64,000 bases of DNA from Achromobacter sp. Root83 (GTDB lineage: Bacteria > Pseudomonadota > Gammaproteobacteria > Burkholderiales > Burkholderiaceae_B), in the NCBI RefSeq assembly GCF_001428845.1, contig NZ_LMIU01000012.1, positions 66,857 to 130,856 of the forward strand, in the 5' to 3' direction. The notes beneath the pieces are model-generated. The model ran no database searches, was not told the DNA's origin, and worked only from the letters and a program-made list of their open reading frames with translations. Numbering within the stretch: position 1 is the stretch's first letter; the number at the start of each line of letters is the position of its first letter. A program made the translations under genes and the position numbers. Of this stretch, positions 46,637 to 55,387 are shown piece by piece.

Positions 46637-48436
46637 ATGTTTACGACTCGCCCGGAAATTCTCGGCACCTTCGGTGTCGTGACATCCACGCATTGGCTGG
46701 CCAGCGCGGCCGGCATGTCGCTGCTGGAGCGCGGCGGCAACGCGTTCGATGCCTGCGCCGCGTCCGCGTTCGTGCTGCAGGTGGTCGAGCCGCACCTCGT
46801 CGGCCCGGCCGGCGAAGTGCCCGCGGTGTTCTATTCCGCGCGCACTGGCCGCGTCGAAGTGCTGTGCGGCCAGGGCACGACGCCGGCCGCCGCCACGCTG
46901 GAGCGCTACCGCGCCGAAGGGCTCAAGCTCATCCCCGGCAACGGCCTGCTGGCCACCGTCATTCCGGGGGCGTTCGACGCCTGGATGCTGCTGCTGCGCG
47001 ACCATGGCACGATGCGCGTGCGCGACGTGCTCGAACCCGCCATCTATTACGCCGAGCACGGCCATGCGCTGATGCCGCGCATTTCCAACACCATCGCCGG
47101 CCTGAAGGATTTCTTCGAGACGCACTGGCCCACGACCGCCCAGGTGTATGTGCCCGGCGGCAAGGTTCCGGAAGCCCGCAAGCTGTTCCGCAATCCGGCG
47201 CTGGCCAGAACGTGGACCCGCGTGCTCAAGCAGGCGGAGAGCGCGGGCGCTGACCGAGAACGCCAGATCGAGGCGGCCCGCGACGCGTTCTATCGCGGCT
47301 TCATCGCCGAAGAGATCGACCGGTTCGCCCGCAACACCGACGTCATGGACGAAAGCGGAACCACCCACCGCGGCGTCATCACGGCCGACGACCTGGCGGG
47401 CTGGTCCGCCAGCTACGACAAGCCGCTGACCTACGATTACCACGGCTACACCGTGGCCAAGGCCGGCGCCTGGAGCCAGGGGCCGGTGTTCCTGCAGACG
47501 CTCGCCATCCTGAAAGACATGGATCTGGCGGGCGTCGGCCCGACCAGCGCCGAATTCGTCCACCGCGTCACGGAGGCCATGAAGCTGGCCTTTGCGGACC
47601 GCGAGGCCTATTACGGCGATCCGGCCTTCATCGATGTGCCGCTGGCCCATCTGCTATCGGACGAGTACAACGCGGAACGCCGCAAGCTGATCGGCGAGGC
47701 CGCCTCGCAGGACCTGCTTCCCGGCCAGGTGCCCGGCTTCGAGGCCCAGGTGGCGCGCGTCATGGACACGCTCGAACGCCTGTCCAAGGTCAGCGAGCCC
47801 GGCAGCGCCACGAACGAGCCGACGCTTGCCGACATGCGCGCCTCCGCCAAGCGCGGGGACACGACGCATGTGGACGTCATCGACCGCTGGGGCAACATGA
47901 TCTCGGCCACGCCCTCGGGCGGCTGGTTCCAGTCCTCGCCGGTCATTCCGGAGCTGGGCTTCGGCCTGAACACCCGGGCCCAGATGTTCTGGCTGGAAGA
48001 GGGGTTGCCGGGCACCCTGGCCCCGGGCAAGCGCCCGCGCACGACGCTCACGCCCTCGCTCGCGCTGCGCGACGGCAAGCCCTACCTGGCGTTCGGCACG
48101 CCGGGCGGCGACCAGCAGGAGCAGTGGCAGCTCCTGTTCTTCCTGCGCCATGTGCATCATGGATTGAACCTGCAGGAATCGATCGATCTGCCCATGTCCC
48201 ACACCATGCATTTCCCCACGTCCTTCTATCCCAGGGACCGCAAGCCGGGACATCTGGCGGTGGAGGCCAGTTTCGGCGCCGAGGTGATCGAGGCCCTGCG
48301 CCAGCGTGGGCACCAGATCGAGCAGGTGCCGGAGTGGTCGGTGGGCCGCCTGACCGCGGCTTCGCGCGATCCGGACGGGTTGCTGCACGCGGCGGCCACG
48401 CCGCGCCTGATGCAGGCCTACGCCATCGGCCGTTGA
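46637..48436 (+). CDS. Gamma-glutamyltransferase family protein (Ntn hydrolase)
   Basis: 599 residues. The processing site is the D-T409-T-H block near KRGDTTHVDVIDRWGN, where Thr409 would become the N-terminal nucleophile of the small subunit after self-cleavage. ALEC-like early blocks (LLERGGNAFDACAASAFVLQ) and the late GTPGGDQQEQWQLLFF segment also match the family. There is no signal peptide, so it appears cytoplasmic, unlike E. coli Ggt. It would hydrolyse gamma-glutamyl bonds, for instance of imported glutathione-like compounds. A strong GC hairpin follows. Confidence 0.92.
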   Translation: MFTTRPEILGTFGVVTSTHWLASAAGMSLLERGGNAFDACAASAFVLQVVEPHLVGPAGEVPAVFYSARTGRVEVLCGQGTTPAAATLERYRAEGLKLIPGNGLLATVIPGAFDAWMLLLRDHGTMRVRDVLEPAIYYAEHGHALMPRISNTIAGLKDFFETHWPTTAQVYVPGGKVPEARKLFRNPALARTWTRVLKQAESAGADRERQIEAARDAFYRGFIAEEIDRFARNTDVMDESGTTHRGVITADDLAGWSASYDKPLTYDYHGYTVAKAGAWSQGPVFLQTLAILKDMDLAGVGPTSAEFVHRVTEAMKLAFADREAYYGDPAFIDVPLAHLLSDEYNAERRKLIGEAASQDLLPGQVPGFEAQVARVMDTLERLSKVSEPGSATNEPTLADMRASAKRGDTTHVDVIDRWGNMISATPSGGWFQSSPVIPELGFGLNTRAQMFWLEEGLPGTLAPGKRPRTTLTPSLALRDGKPYLAFGTPGGDQQEQWQLLFFLRHVHHGLNLQESIDLPMSHTMHFPTSFYPRDRKPGHLAVEASFGAEVIEALRQRGHQIEQVPEWSVGRLTAASRDPDGLLHAAATPRLMQAYAIGR

Positions 48437-48441
48437 CCCGC

Positions 48442-48478
48442 GCGGCGCGCGCTCCCCGTCCGCGGGAGCGCGCGCCGC
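48442..48478 (+). terminator. Long GC hairpin after the gamma-glutamyltransferase gene
   Basis: GCGGCGCGCGCTCCC pairs perfectly with GGGAGCGCGCGCCGC around a 7-base loop (15-bp stem). It begins 5 bases after the stop. Only a weak T-containing stretch follows, so it is a probable but atypical terminator. Confidence 0.6.
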
Positions 48479-48522
48479 CTGGCTTCTTGCGGCGCTCTGC
48501 CCGCATAGGGTATGTTTGTCCC

Positions 48523-49497
48523 ATGACGCCATCCCACCAGAGTCCGGCAACAGCGGCTCGCTCCCTCACGGGACAGGAACCTCTTTTTATCGTCCTCAAT
48601 ACCGGATCGGGGCGCGGCGACGCGCAGGTCCTGCAGGACACGATCCGCCGCATCCTGGATGAAGCCGGCAGGCGCTACGAACTGATGCCCGTGGACGATC
48701 CGTCCCGGCTGACCGACGTGGCCCGCCAGGCCGTCGCGCGCGCGCAGAAAGAGCAGGGCGTGGTCATCGCGGCAGGCGGCGACGGCACGCTGAATGCCGT
48801 GGCGGGCACGGTGCTGGGCCAAGGCGTGCCGTTCGGCATCCTGCCGCAGGGCACCTTCAATTATTTTGGCCGCCGCTACGGGATTTCGCAGGATACCCAA
48901 GAGGCGCTGACCGGTTTCCTGCAAGGCAGCGTGCGGCCCGTGCAAGTCGGCCTGCTCAACGGCAGGCTGTTCCTTGTCAACGCCAGCCTGGGCCTGTATC
49001 CGCAATTGCTCGAAGACCGCGAAGCCTACAAGCAGCGCTTCGGCCGCAGGCGCTGGGTGGCGCTGTGGTCGGGACTGGTCACGCTGCTGCGCGGGGCGCG
49101 CCAGCTCGGTCTGCAGCTCGAATACGAGGGGCAGGCGCGCAGCCTGCGCTCGCCCACGCTGGTGGTGGGCAACAACAAGCTTCAGCTCGAACACATCGGC
49201 ATCCCCTCCGAAGAACTCGACCGCAACCGGCTGGTCGCCATGGCCGCGCGGCCGGTCGGCACGCTGGCCCTGTATGGCCTGCTGCTGCGCGGCCTGCTCA
49301 GCCGGCTGGGCGATGCCGAGCATGTGATCAGCTTTGCCTTCGACCGCTTGACCGTGCATGTCCGCGGCCGGCGCAGGGTCAAGGTGGCGATGGATGGCGA
49401 GATTTCCTGGATGGATACGCCGCTCGAATTCAAGGTGGCCGCCGGATCGCTGCCGCTGGTGGTGCCGGCGGACTCCGACTATCTGGATCGCTCGTGA
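48523..49497 (+). CDS. Diacylglycerol kinase family lipid kinase
   Basis: 324 residues with the DAGK catalytic motif AAGGDGTLNAVAG at about residues 85-97 and the nearby GVPFGILPQGTFNYFGR. The C-terminal part has a YegS-like beta fold (KVAMDGEISW). It should phosphorylate a diacylglycerol- or sphingoid-like lipid. ATG 48523 lies near TATGTTTGTCCC without a clear ribosome site. The phosphoesterase gene follows 10 bp later. Confidence 0.9.
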   Translation: MTPSHQSPATAARSLTGQEPLFIVLNTGSGRGDAQVLQDTIRRILDEAGRRYELMPVDDPSRLTDVARQAVARAQKEQGVVIAAGGDGTLNAVAGTVLGQGVPFGILPQGTFNYFGRRYGISQDTQEALTGFLQGSVRPVQVGLLNGRLFLVNASLGLYPQLLEDREAYKQRFGRRRWVALWSGLVTLLRGARQLGLQLEYEGQARSLRSPTLVVGNNKLQLEHIGIPSEELDRNRLVAMAARPVGTLALYGLLLRGLLSRLGDAEHVISFAFDRLTVHVRGRRRVKVAMDGEISWMDTPLEFKVAAGSLPLVVPADSDYLDRS

Positions 49498-49507
49498 TGG
49501 ATCGCTC

Positions 49508-50299
49508 ATGACGCGCATCCTGCATATATCCGATACCCATTTCGGCACGGAACGCAAACCCGTGGTCGAGGCCGTGCTGGATCTTGCCCGTTCGCTGGCG
49601 CCGGATCTGGTCGTACTCAGCGGCGATATCACGCAGCGGGCCCGGCGCGGGCAGTTCGCCGCCGCCCGCAGGTTCATCGAGCGCCTGTCGCTGCCCGTGC
49701 TGGCGGTGCCAGGAAATCACGACATCCCGCTGTTCAATGTGTTCGCGCGCGCCTTGAACCCCTACGGCAATTACAAGCGGGCCCTAGGTCCGATCCTCGA
49801 ACCCGTGTTCGAGAACGCGGGCGTGCTGGCCATCGGCGTGAACTCCACGCGTCCGCGCCGCCACAAGGATGGAGAGATATCCGACGCGCAGATCGATCGG
49901 GTGGCCCAGCGGCTGCGCCAGGCGCGGCCCGGTCAGTTGCGAATCGTGGTGGCGCATCATCCGGTGCGCGCCAAGGTGGAATCGGATCTGTCCAATCTGC
50001 TGATCGGTCGCGAGCGCGCGCTGGCGGCGTGGGCGCGGGCGGGCGTCGACCTGGTGCTGGGCGGTCACATACACTTGCCCTACGTGCTGCCGCTGACCAC
50101 TGCTTCGGGTCCGGCCGGGTGGATCGTCCAGGCCGGCACGGCCTGCTCGCACCGCGTGCGGGGCAGCATACCCAATTCGCTGGGTGTGATCACCCGTCAG
50201 GACCAGGACGGGACGCCGGTGTGCCATGTCGAGCGCTGGGATTACGCAGCCGGCACGCATGCGTTCACGCCGGTCGACAAGACCCTGGTCACGCTGTAG
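49508..50299 (+). CDS. Calcineurin-like metallophosphoesterase
   Basis: 263 residues carrying the full metallophosphoesterase motif set in order: ILHISDTHFG (residues 4-13), VLSGDITQRAR, VPGNHDIPLF, VVAHHPVR and LGGHIHLPY. It is related to cyclic-nucleotide phosphodiesterase-like and lipid phosphoesterase proteins, but the substrate is not known. It lies 10 bp after the lipid kinase gene and 45 bp before the PAP2 gene, so a shared lipid-phosphate function is suggested. Confidence 0.9.
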   Translation: MTRILHISDTHFGTERKPVVEAVLDLARSLAPDLVVLSGDITQRARRGQFAAARRFIERLSLPVLAVPGNHDIPLFNVFARALNPYGNYKRALGPILEPVFENAGVLAIGVNSTRPRRHKDGEISDAQIDRVAQRLRQARPGQLRIVVAHHPVRAKVESDLSNLLIGRERALAAWARAGVDLVLGGHIHLPYVLPLTTASGPAGWIVQAGTACSHRVRGSIPNSLGVITRQDQDGTPVCHVERWDYAAGTHAFTPVDKTLVTL

Positions 50300-50344
50300 C
50301 GCTTTGCCGGCGGCCGGGCGCACTTTTCTTATTGATGGCAATTC

Positions 50345-51112
50345 ATGATCGACGTCTACACGGCATGGGCCGCGGCCCATGCCCCGCATCTCTTTGTGGC
50401 GCTGCCGCTTCTGACCGGCGCGCTGGCGCTGCTTTTCGTCCGCGGCTACCTCAGGCTGCCGGCGGGCGGCCGCGGCATCCTGTTCGCGACGGCCACGTGC
50501 GCTTCGTTCGCGCTCTTTCTCGTGCTGGCCCAGGCGGTGGAGAGCCGGGGCGCGGTGGTGGCGTTCGACGGCGCGCTGGCCAATGCCCTGAGCATGTCGA
50601 TGTCGACATCGCTGCTATGGCTGCTGTCCTGGTTCACTTACCTGGGCGACCGCAATCTTCTGACGGTGCTGAGCGTGCTGATGACGGTCTACCTGCTCTG
50701 GCGCGGCCAATGGCCCCTGGCGCTGTTCTGCGCCATCGCGACCGGCATGGGCGGCGCGCTCAACTGGCTGCTCAAGCACACCTTCGAGCGTGTGCGCCCG
50801 GAGCATGACCACGGCTACGCCAGCGCGGCGGGATGGAGTTTTCCCAGCGGGCACTCGTCGGCCTCCATGGCCGTGTACGGCACTGCCTGCTACCTGCTGT
50901 GGCGCCTGGCACCGCCGGCCTGGCGCATGCCGTGCGTGGCCATCGCGGCCGCGCTGATCATGGCGATCGGCCTGAGCCGCATCCTGCTGCAAGTGCATTT
51001 TGCGAGCGACGTGGCGGCGGGGCTGGCCGTCAGCCTGGGGTGGATGGCGCTTTGCGTCGCCGTGGTGGAACGCGTGCGCCCGTCAGGCGGAACGGCTCAA
51101 GGCATCCAATAA
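50345..51112 (+). CDS. PAP2-family membrane phosphatase
   Basis: A 255-residue protein with about six membrane segments and the three PAP2 motifs: KHTFERVRP (KX6RP), PSGHSSAS and SRILLQVHFASD (SRX5HXXXD). Family members dephosphorylate phosphatidate, undecaprenyl diphosphate or related lipids at the membrane. It follows the lipid kinase and phosphoesterase genes. The last 30 bases overlap, tail to tail, the convergent short NAD-binding gene. Confidence 0.92.
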   Translation: MIDVYTAWAAAHAPHLFVALPLLTGALALLFVRGYLRLPAGGRGILFATATCASFALFLVLAQAVESRGAVVAFDGALANALSMSMSTSLLWLLSWFTYLGDRNLLTVLSVLMTVYLLWRGQWPLALFCAIATGMGGALNWLLKHTFERVRPEHDHGYASAAGWSFPSGHSSASMAVYGTACYLLWRLAPPAWRMPCVAIAAALIMAIGLSRILLQVHFASDVAAGLAVSLGWMALCVAVVERVRPSGGTAQGIQ

Positions 51113-51517
51113 CCGGGCTTCGGCGCCGACATTGCTGCTGACCGGCCAGGGCGCCGGCGCGTACCGTCCGCCCGCCCGGGTGATCGCACGGTCCAGCCGG
51201 AGCGCACGCTCGACGGACGGCGGATCCAGGTCGACAATCAGCTTGCCGGCGATGGGGGCGGTCACCTCGCCGTCGCTGAATCGTTCCAGCGTGCGGTCGA
51301 TCTCCCGTTCGTGGGGCAGCGCCAGCACGATGGTGTCGGACTCCGCCAAGGCTTCGCGCGCGGACGTGGCCAGCGTGGCGCTGCCACGGAAGTCCTCGCA
51401 GCGCCCGGCCTCGATGTCGTAAAGCGTCAATGCGATGTCCGGCTCGGCCGCCAGCAGCCGCCGCGCGGCCCGCGTGCCAAGAGCGCCCATGCCGACGATG
51501 CTGACGCGCAGGCTCAT
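51083..51517 (-). CDS. Short NAD(P)-binding protein (6PGDH-like N-domain only)
   Basis: 144 residues starting MSLRVSIVGMGALGTRAARR with a complete Rossmann glycine motif. It ends after the NAD-binding domain, whereas enzymes of the beta-hydroxyacid dehydrogenase or prephenate dehydrogenase type run to about 290. No continuation with the C-terminal catalytic domain is seen downstream. It overlaps the thioesterase gene by 4 bases and converges with PAP2, with a 30-base overlap. It may be a standalone binding domain or a decayed enzyme. Confidence 0.7.
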   Translation of the reverse strand: MSLRVSIVGMGALGTRAARRLLAAEPDIALTLYDIEAGRCEDFRGSATLATSAREALAESDTIVLALPHEREIDRTLERFSDGEVTAPIAGKLIVDLDPPSVERALRLDRAITRAGGRYAPAPWPVSSNVGAEARLLDALSRSA

Positions 51518-51957
51518 GGCTTGGGCACCGACCACGTGCTCACGATATGGGCCACCGGCTCGTCCGAGCCTTCTCCGGTCAGGACAACCTCTCCGGCGGA
51601 CAGCCGCCCAACCTTCAACAGCCGGGCATGGGCGTGAATCGCGCCCGCCGGGCTCTTGCGCAGGAAATTGATGGTCAGGCTGGCCGTGACCGCGTGGGCC
51701 TGTCCGGTCGCTCCCACCACCGCCGCATACATCGCCAGGTCCGCAAGCCCCATCAGCATGGGGCCGGCGACGATGCCGCCCAGGCGCTGGTGCATGTCCC
51801 GCGCGGGCAGCACCGCGTGCGCCGTGCCACGGCCGATTTCCAGCACGTCGATGCCCAGCAGCAACGAGAACGGATGCTGGTCGGCCAGCAGGATGTGAAA
51901 GTCGGTCAGGCTGATCAGAGGCGCGCCGGGCTGGGAGGCGAGGGCGGTTGCGGTCAT
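51514..51957 (-). CDS. PaaI-type hotdog thioesterase
   Basis: 147 residues. The hotdog-fold core is HPFSLLLGIDVLEIGRGTAHAV, then HQRLGGIVAGPMLMGLADLA (with the family's HxxxGG-like motif H-Q-R-L-G-G) and SLTINFLRKSPAGAI. It likely hydrolyses acyl- or phenylacetyl-CoA-like thioesters. ATG 51957 overlaps the TetR stop by 4 bases, and its own stop overlaps the NAD-binding gene, so three genes are translationally coupled. Confidence 0.88.
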   Translation of the reverse strand: MTATALASQPGAPLISLTDFHILLADQHPFSLLLGIDVLEIGRGTAHAVLPARDMHQRLGGIVAGPMLMGLADLAMYAAVVGATGQAHAVTASLTINFLRKSPAGAIHAHARLLKVGRLSAGEVVLTGEGSDEPVAHIVSTWSVPKP

Positions 51958-52568
51958 CGTTGCTCCAAGGCGTCGCAGTAGTTGTCCAGCAGCGAGTCGG
52001 CTTGCTGGCCCAGGGATTTCAGCCGGTGGGTATGCAGCAGCAGCAACAGGCCCATCAGATAGGTGAAGGTGTTCATCTGTTCCGCCTCGATGGCCGCGGG
52101 CTCCCAGGATTTGGTGCGCTTCAAGGCCAGGCCGATGAGGTCGATGCATTGCCGCAACCGGGAGTTGAGCTTTTCATCCATGTCGCGGCCCAACCCGCGG
52201 GGGCCCAGCCCCTGGAACAGGTACATGCCCAGCGAGAAGTCCGTCCGCCGCTCGGCGTAATAGCGGAAGAAGGCGCAGATGGCGTTGCGCGCGGCCGATT
52301 CGGGCGCGCCAGCGGAAACCGCGTCCGCCAGGTGCGCATGCAGCCGTTGCAGCGATTCGCCCAGCAGCACGCCATAGAGCGCTTCCTTGCCCGCGAACCA
52401 CGGATAAATGGCGCCCGTGGTGCAGCCTGCCTCTTTGGCGATTGCCCGAATGGTGGTTTTTTCCAGCCCGTCGCGCTCGAAGGCGCGCCGCGCGGCGTCG
52501 AGGATGATCTGGCGGCGCAGCGCACTCAGGCGTTCATTGCGGTCGGATCGAGGCGTGGGGGAGGGCAT
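51954..52568 (-). CDS. TetR family transcriptional regulator
   Basis: 204 residues with a TetR helix-turn-helix (IILDAARRAFERDGLEKTTI, then AGCTTGAIYPWFAGKEALY) and a C-terminal ligand domain. ATG 52568 precedes the conserved helix by about 20 residues. It is the first gene of a leftward operon with the thioesterase. A perfect AATAAC-N3-GTTATT palindrome lies 50 bases upstream and is a likely autoregulatory operator. Ligand may be an acyl-CoA, given the thioesterase; this is inference. Confidence 0.9.
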   Translation of the reverse strand: MPSPTPRSDRNERLSALRRQIILDAARRAFERDGLEKTTIRAIAKEAGCTTGAIYPWFAGKEALYGVLLGESLQRLHAHLADAVSAGAPESAARNAICAFFRYYAERRTDFSLGMYLFQGLGPRGLGRDMDEKLNSRLRQCIDLIGLALKRTKSWEPAAIEAEQMNTFTYLMGLLLLLHTHRLKSLGQQADSLLDNYCDALEQR

Positions 52569-52617
52569 GGCGCATATCGGGATGTCGATGAGCCCAATAA
52601 TATCGACGATTTTTATT

Positions 52618-52632
52618 AATAACAATGTTATT
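52618..52632. promoter_or_regulatory. AATAAC-N3-GTTATT palindrome upstream of TetR operon
   Basis: A perfect 6-3-6 inverted repeat in an AT-rich patch 50-64 bases upstream of the TetR start codon. The length and symmetry suit a TetR dimer; autorepression is inferred. Confidence 0.55.
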
Positions 52633-53024
52633 TGACCGTCCCGTGTATACGATGGAACACAGGGACCGGCCGGCCGTTGCCGCACCGGTTTGTCGCCAAA
52701 TCCCGACAAAGCCGATAGTGAAAGAGGTTTGAAAGATCGGCTTCCAAATGGCCTCAATAATTGGGGGCAGGGCTGAAAGTCGCATGGTTGCGGCCTCGGC
52801 TTGTTTGACTAGGGAAAGCCCTAGCCTCGATCGAGAAGCATCAGCGCGATGTTGCAAGATCCCAACAAGCCTGTCGCAAACAAGCACTTTTCTGACGCCG
52901 ACCGTAGCCATCCCCCCTGATTTTTGATGCAATAGCGTCAACTTCCCTTCGCGGAGTTAGGGGGGCGGCAGGCTGGTTTGCTGGATTGCTGCTCTTGTCA
53001 CTCAAATCAACGGAGATTTCTTAA
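52633..53024. other. Porin upstream region
   Basis: About 390 bases between the TetR operator and the porin start. It holds the CTAGGG-AAAG-CCCTAG palindrome described separately and the long porin leader. No convincing sigma-70 boxes or coding frame were identified. Confidence 0.4.
52809..52824. promoter_or_regulatory. CTAGGG-N4-CCCTAG palindrome upstream of the porin
   Basis: CTAGGG-AAAG-CCCTAG is a perfect 6-bp inverted repeat about 200 bp before the porin ATG. It is the same motif as at 1544-1560. It may be a regulator site or hairpin; no function is known to me. Confidence 0.4.
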
Positions 53025-54134
53025 ATGAAAAAGACTCTGCTCGCTGCCGCCCTGCTCGCCGGTTTTGCCGGTGTCGCCCAGGCAGAAACGTCTGTCACCC
53101 TGTACGGCATCATCGACACGGGCCTCGGCTACAACAAGATCAGCGGTGGTCCCGACGCTCTGAACGGTAGCCGTTTCGGCATGATCAACGGCGTCCAGAA
53201 CGGTTCGCGCTGGGGTCTGCGTGGTTCGGAAGACCTGGGTGACGGCCTGCGCGCTGTTTTCCAACTGGAATCCGGCTTTGATTCGGGTAACGGCAAGTCC
53301 GGCCAAAACAGCCGCCTGTTCGGCCGTCAAGCCACCGTCGGTCTGGCCAGCGACAGCTGGGGCCAACTGGACTTCGGTCGCCAAACCAACATCGCGTCGA
53401 AGTACTTCGGCTCGATCGACCCGTTCGGCGCTGGCTTCGGTCAAGCTAACATCGGCGTTTCGCTGAGCGCTGCCAACACGAACCGCTACGACAACATGGT
53501 CATGTATCAGACCCCGTCGTTCAGCGGCTTCCAGTTCGGCATTGGTTACTCGTTCAATGCTGATGACCAGAATGCGGATCAAACCGGCTGGAAAACGGCT
53601 GACAACACCCGCGCCATCACGACCGGTCTGCGTTACGTGAACGGTCCTCTGAACGTCGCTTTCTCGTACGATCAGCTGAATGCCGCGAACAAGTCGGTGT
53701 TTGCTGACCAAGACGCCACCCCGCGTATGTACGCGCTCGGCGCTTCGTATGACTTCGAAGTTGTGAAGCTGGCCTTGGCCTATGCTCGCACGACCGACGG
53801 CTGGTTCGCTGGTCAAGGCACGAACACCGGCACCGGTTCCCTGAGCATCGGCACCAACATCTTTGCTGATGGCTTCAAGGCCAACTCGTACATGGTCGGC
53901 CTGTCCGCACCGATCGGCGGCGCAAGCAAGCTGTTCGGTTCGTGGCAAATGGTTGACCCCAGCAACGACCGTATCAACGGTGCTGAGACGATGAACGTCT
54001 ACTCGCTGGGCTACACCTACGACCTGTCCAAGCGTACGAACCTGTACGCCTACGGTTCGTATGCCACCAACTACGCCTTCCTGGACGACATCAAGTCGAC
54101 CGCCGTCGGCGTCGGTATCCGCCACCGCTTCTAA
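53025..54134 (+). CDS. Major outer membrane porin (beta-proteobacterial OmpC-like)
   Basis: A 369-residue general porin. The Sec signal peptide MKKTLLAAALLAGFAGVAQA is cleaved before ETSVTLYGIIDTG. The internal repeats of amphipathic beta strands and the final GVGIRHRF, with C-terminal Phe, fit a 16-strand trimeric porin. Codon choice is clearly different from neighbouring genes, with many T-ending codons, as in very highly expressed genes. CGGAGA lies upstream of the ATG. It forms diffusion channels for small solutes and is followed by three hairpins including a strong terminator. Confidence 0.95.
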   Translation: MKKTLLAAALLAGFAGVAQAETSVTLYGIIDTGLGYNKISGGPDALNGSRFGMINGVQNGSRWGLRGSEDLGDGLRAVFQLESGFDSGNGKSGQNSRLFGRQATVGLASDSWGQLDFGRQTNIASKYFGSIDPFGAGFGQANIGVSLSAANTNRYDNMVMYQTPSFSGFQFGIGYSFNADDQNADQTGWKTADNTRAITTGLRYVNGPLNVAFSYDQLNAANKSVFADQDATPRMYALGASYDFEVVKLALAYARTTDGWFAGQGTNTGTGSLSIGTNIFADGFKANSYMVGLSAPIGGASKLFGSWQMVDPSNDRINGAETMNVYSLGYTYDLSKRTNLYAYGSYATNYAFLDDIKSTAVGVGIRHRF

Positions 54135-54166
54135 TCCAATGCAGGGCGCAAGCCCTGTCTGGATTA
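54133..54166 (+). other. Structured porin 3' UTR hairpin
   Basis: CAGGGC-GCAA-GCCCTG (54142-54157) is enclosed by an outer TAATCC/GGATTA stem. It begins at the porin stop codon. It probably protects the abundant message from exonucleases. Confidence 0.5.
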
Positions 54167-54181
54167 TTCAAAGCGAAAGCG

Positions 54182-54207
54182 TGCGAACGGGCCTCGGTCC
54201 GTTCGCA
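54182..54207 (+). other. Second porin 3' UTR hairpin
   Basis: TGCGAACGG pairs perfectly with CCGTTCGCA around an 8-base loop. It stands directly before the terminator, so the two stems can stack in tandem. Confidence 0.55.
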
Positions 54208-54208
54208 T

Positions 54209-54236
54209 AAACCACCCTCCGGGGTGGTTTTTTTTA
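54209..54236 (+). terminator. Rho-independent terminator of the porin gene
   Basis: AAACCACCC-TCCG-GGGTGGTTT forms a 9-bp stem followed by TTTTTA. It should fully separate porin from nuo transcription. Confidence 0.93.
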
Positions 54237-54392
54237 TTCGCGGCTTGGTTTTTTTGCTTCCGGAAGGTGCATGTCAGCCGCGTGCTGTAAGCTGCGGCAT
54301 CGCTCTCGAAAGCTGCGATTGTTCCATTTGAGGAATGCAGTCTTTCACCCGCTATTCAAGCTACAGAGTTCAGCCGGAAGTAACCACGCGAA

Positions 54393-54401
54393 TGCTACAA
54401 T
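54393..54401 (+). promoter_or_regulatory. Extended -10 promoter candidate for nuo
   Basis: TGCTACAAT has TG one base before the TACAAT hexamer. No good -35 is seen, which extended -10 promoters can tolerate. The predicted start is near 54408, leaving about a 25-base leader before nuoA. Confidence 0.55.
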
Positions 54402-54432
54402 CCTAAGGTTTGCGCATTTGACGGACGCCTGA

Positions 54433-54792
54433 ATGAACCTGCAACAGTATTTTCCCGTCCTGCTGTTTATCGTAGTGGCCACCCTTATCGGGTTCGCGCT
54501 TCTAACGGCCGGCTCCCTCCTTGGCCCGCGGCGTCCTTACGCTGAGAAGCTGTCGCCCTATGAGTGCGGCTTCGAAGCTTTCGAAGACGCTCGCATGAAG
54601 TTTGACGTGCGCTACTACCTGGTGGCGATTCTGTTCATTCTTTTCGACCTGGAAATCGCGTTCCTGTTCCCGTGGGCCATTGCCCAGGGCACGGTCGGAC
54701 TCGTCGGTTTCTGGACGGTCATGGTTTTCCTAGCCGTGTTGACCGTCGGCTTCATCTACGAATGGAAAAAGGGCGCGCTGGACTGGGAATAA
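54433..54792 (+). CDS. nuoA: NADH-quinone oxidoreductase subunit A
   Basis: 119 residues and three membrane helices. The conserved loop [20 protein letters not shown] lies after helix 1. It is a small membrane-arm subunit near the quinone site. It is the first gene of the nuo operon, behind an extended -10 box; nuoB follows 39 bp later. Complex I transfers electrons from NADH to quinone and pumps protons. Confidence 0.96.
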   Translation: MNLQQYFPVLLFIVVATLIGFALLTAGSLLGPRRPYAEKLSPYECGFEAFEDARMKFDVRYYLVAILFILFDLEIAFLFPWAIAQGTVGLVGFWTVMVFLAVLTVGFIYEWKKGALDWE

Positions 54793-54831
54793 CCCGCCGG
54801 GTTTTTTCACAGCACGCTATCAGAGACGAAT

Positions 54832-55308
54832 ATGGCTATAGACGGCATTCTCAAGCAAGGGTTCATCACCACCAGCGCCGACAAGTTCCTTAACTGGGCT
54901 AAGACGGGCTCCATGTGGCCCATGACCTTCGGTCTGGCCTGTTGCGCGGTCGAGATGATGCACGCGGGCGCGGCCCGCTATGACCTGGACCAGTTCGGCA
55001 TCATCTTCCGGCCCAGCCCCCGCCAGTCCGATCTGATGATCGTCGCCGGCACGCTGTGCAACAAGATGGCGCCGGCGCTGCGCAAGGTCTACGACCAGAT
55101 GCCCGAGCCGCGCTGGGTGGTTTCCATGGGCTCCTGTGCCAATGGCGGCGGCTACTACCACTACTCGTATTCGGTGGTCCGTGGCTGCGATCGCATCGTA
55201 CCGGTAGACGTCTACGTGCCGGGCTGCCCGCCCACGGCCGAGGCGCTGGTCTACGGCTTGCTGCAAATGCAGAACAAGATCCGTCTGACCAACACGATTG
55301 CGCGCTGA
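54832..55308 (+). CDS. nuoB: NADH-quinone oxidoreductase subunit B
   Basis: 158 residues. It holds the terminal 4Fe-4S cluster N2, with ligands Cys37, Cys38, Cys102 and Cys132 all visible ([24 protein letters not shown]). It hands electrons to quinone at the interface with NuoD. Length and motifs are normal. Confidence 0.97.
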   Translation: MAIDGILKQGFITTSADKFLNWAKTGSMWPMTFGLACCAVEMMHAGAARYDLDQFGIIFRPSPRQSDLMIVAGTLCNKMAPALRKVYDQMPEPRWVVSMGSCANGGGYYHYSYSVVRGCDRIVPVDVYVPGCPPTAEALVYGLLQMQNKIRLTNTIAR

Positions 55309-55387
55309 TCGTTCGTCCGGTCCGATGGCAGGCTCAGCCGCCGCGGACCTTTCGAAACCAGCGTATCGGTTCACCTAAGCGTACAAG

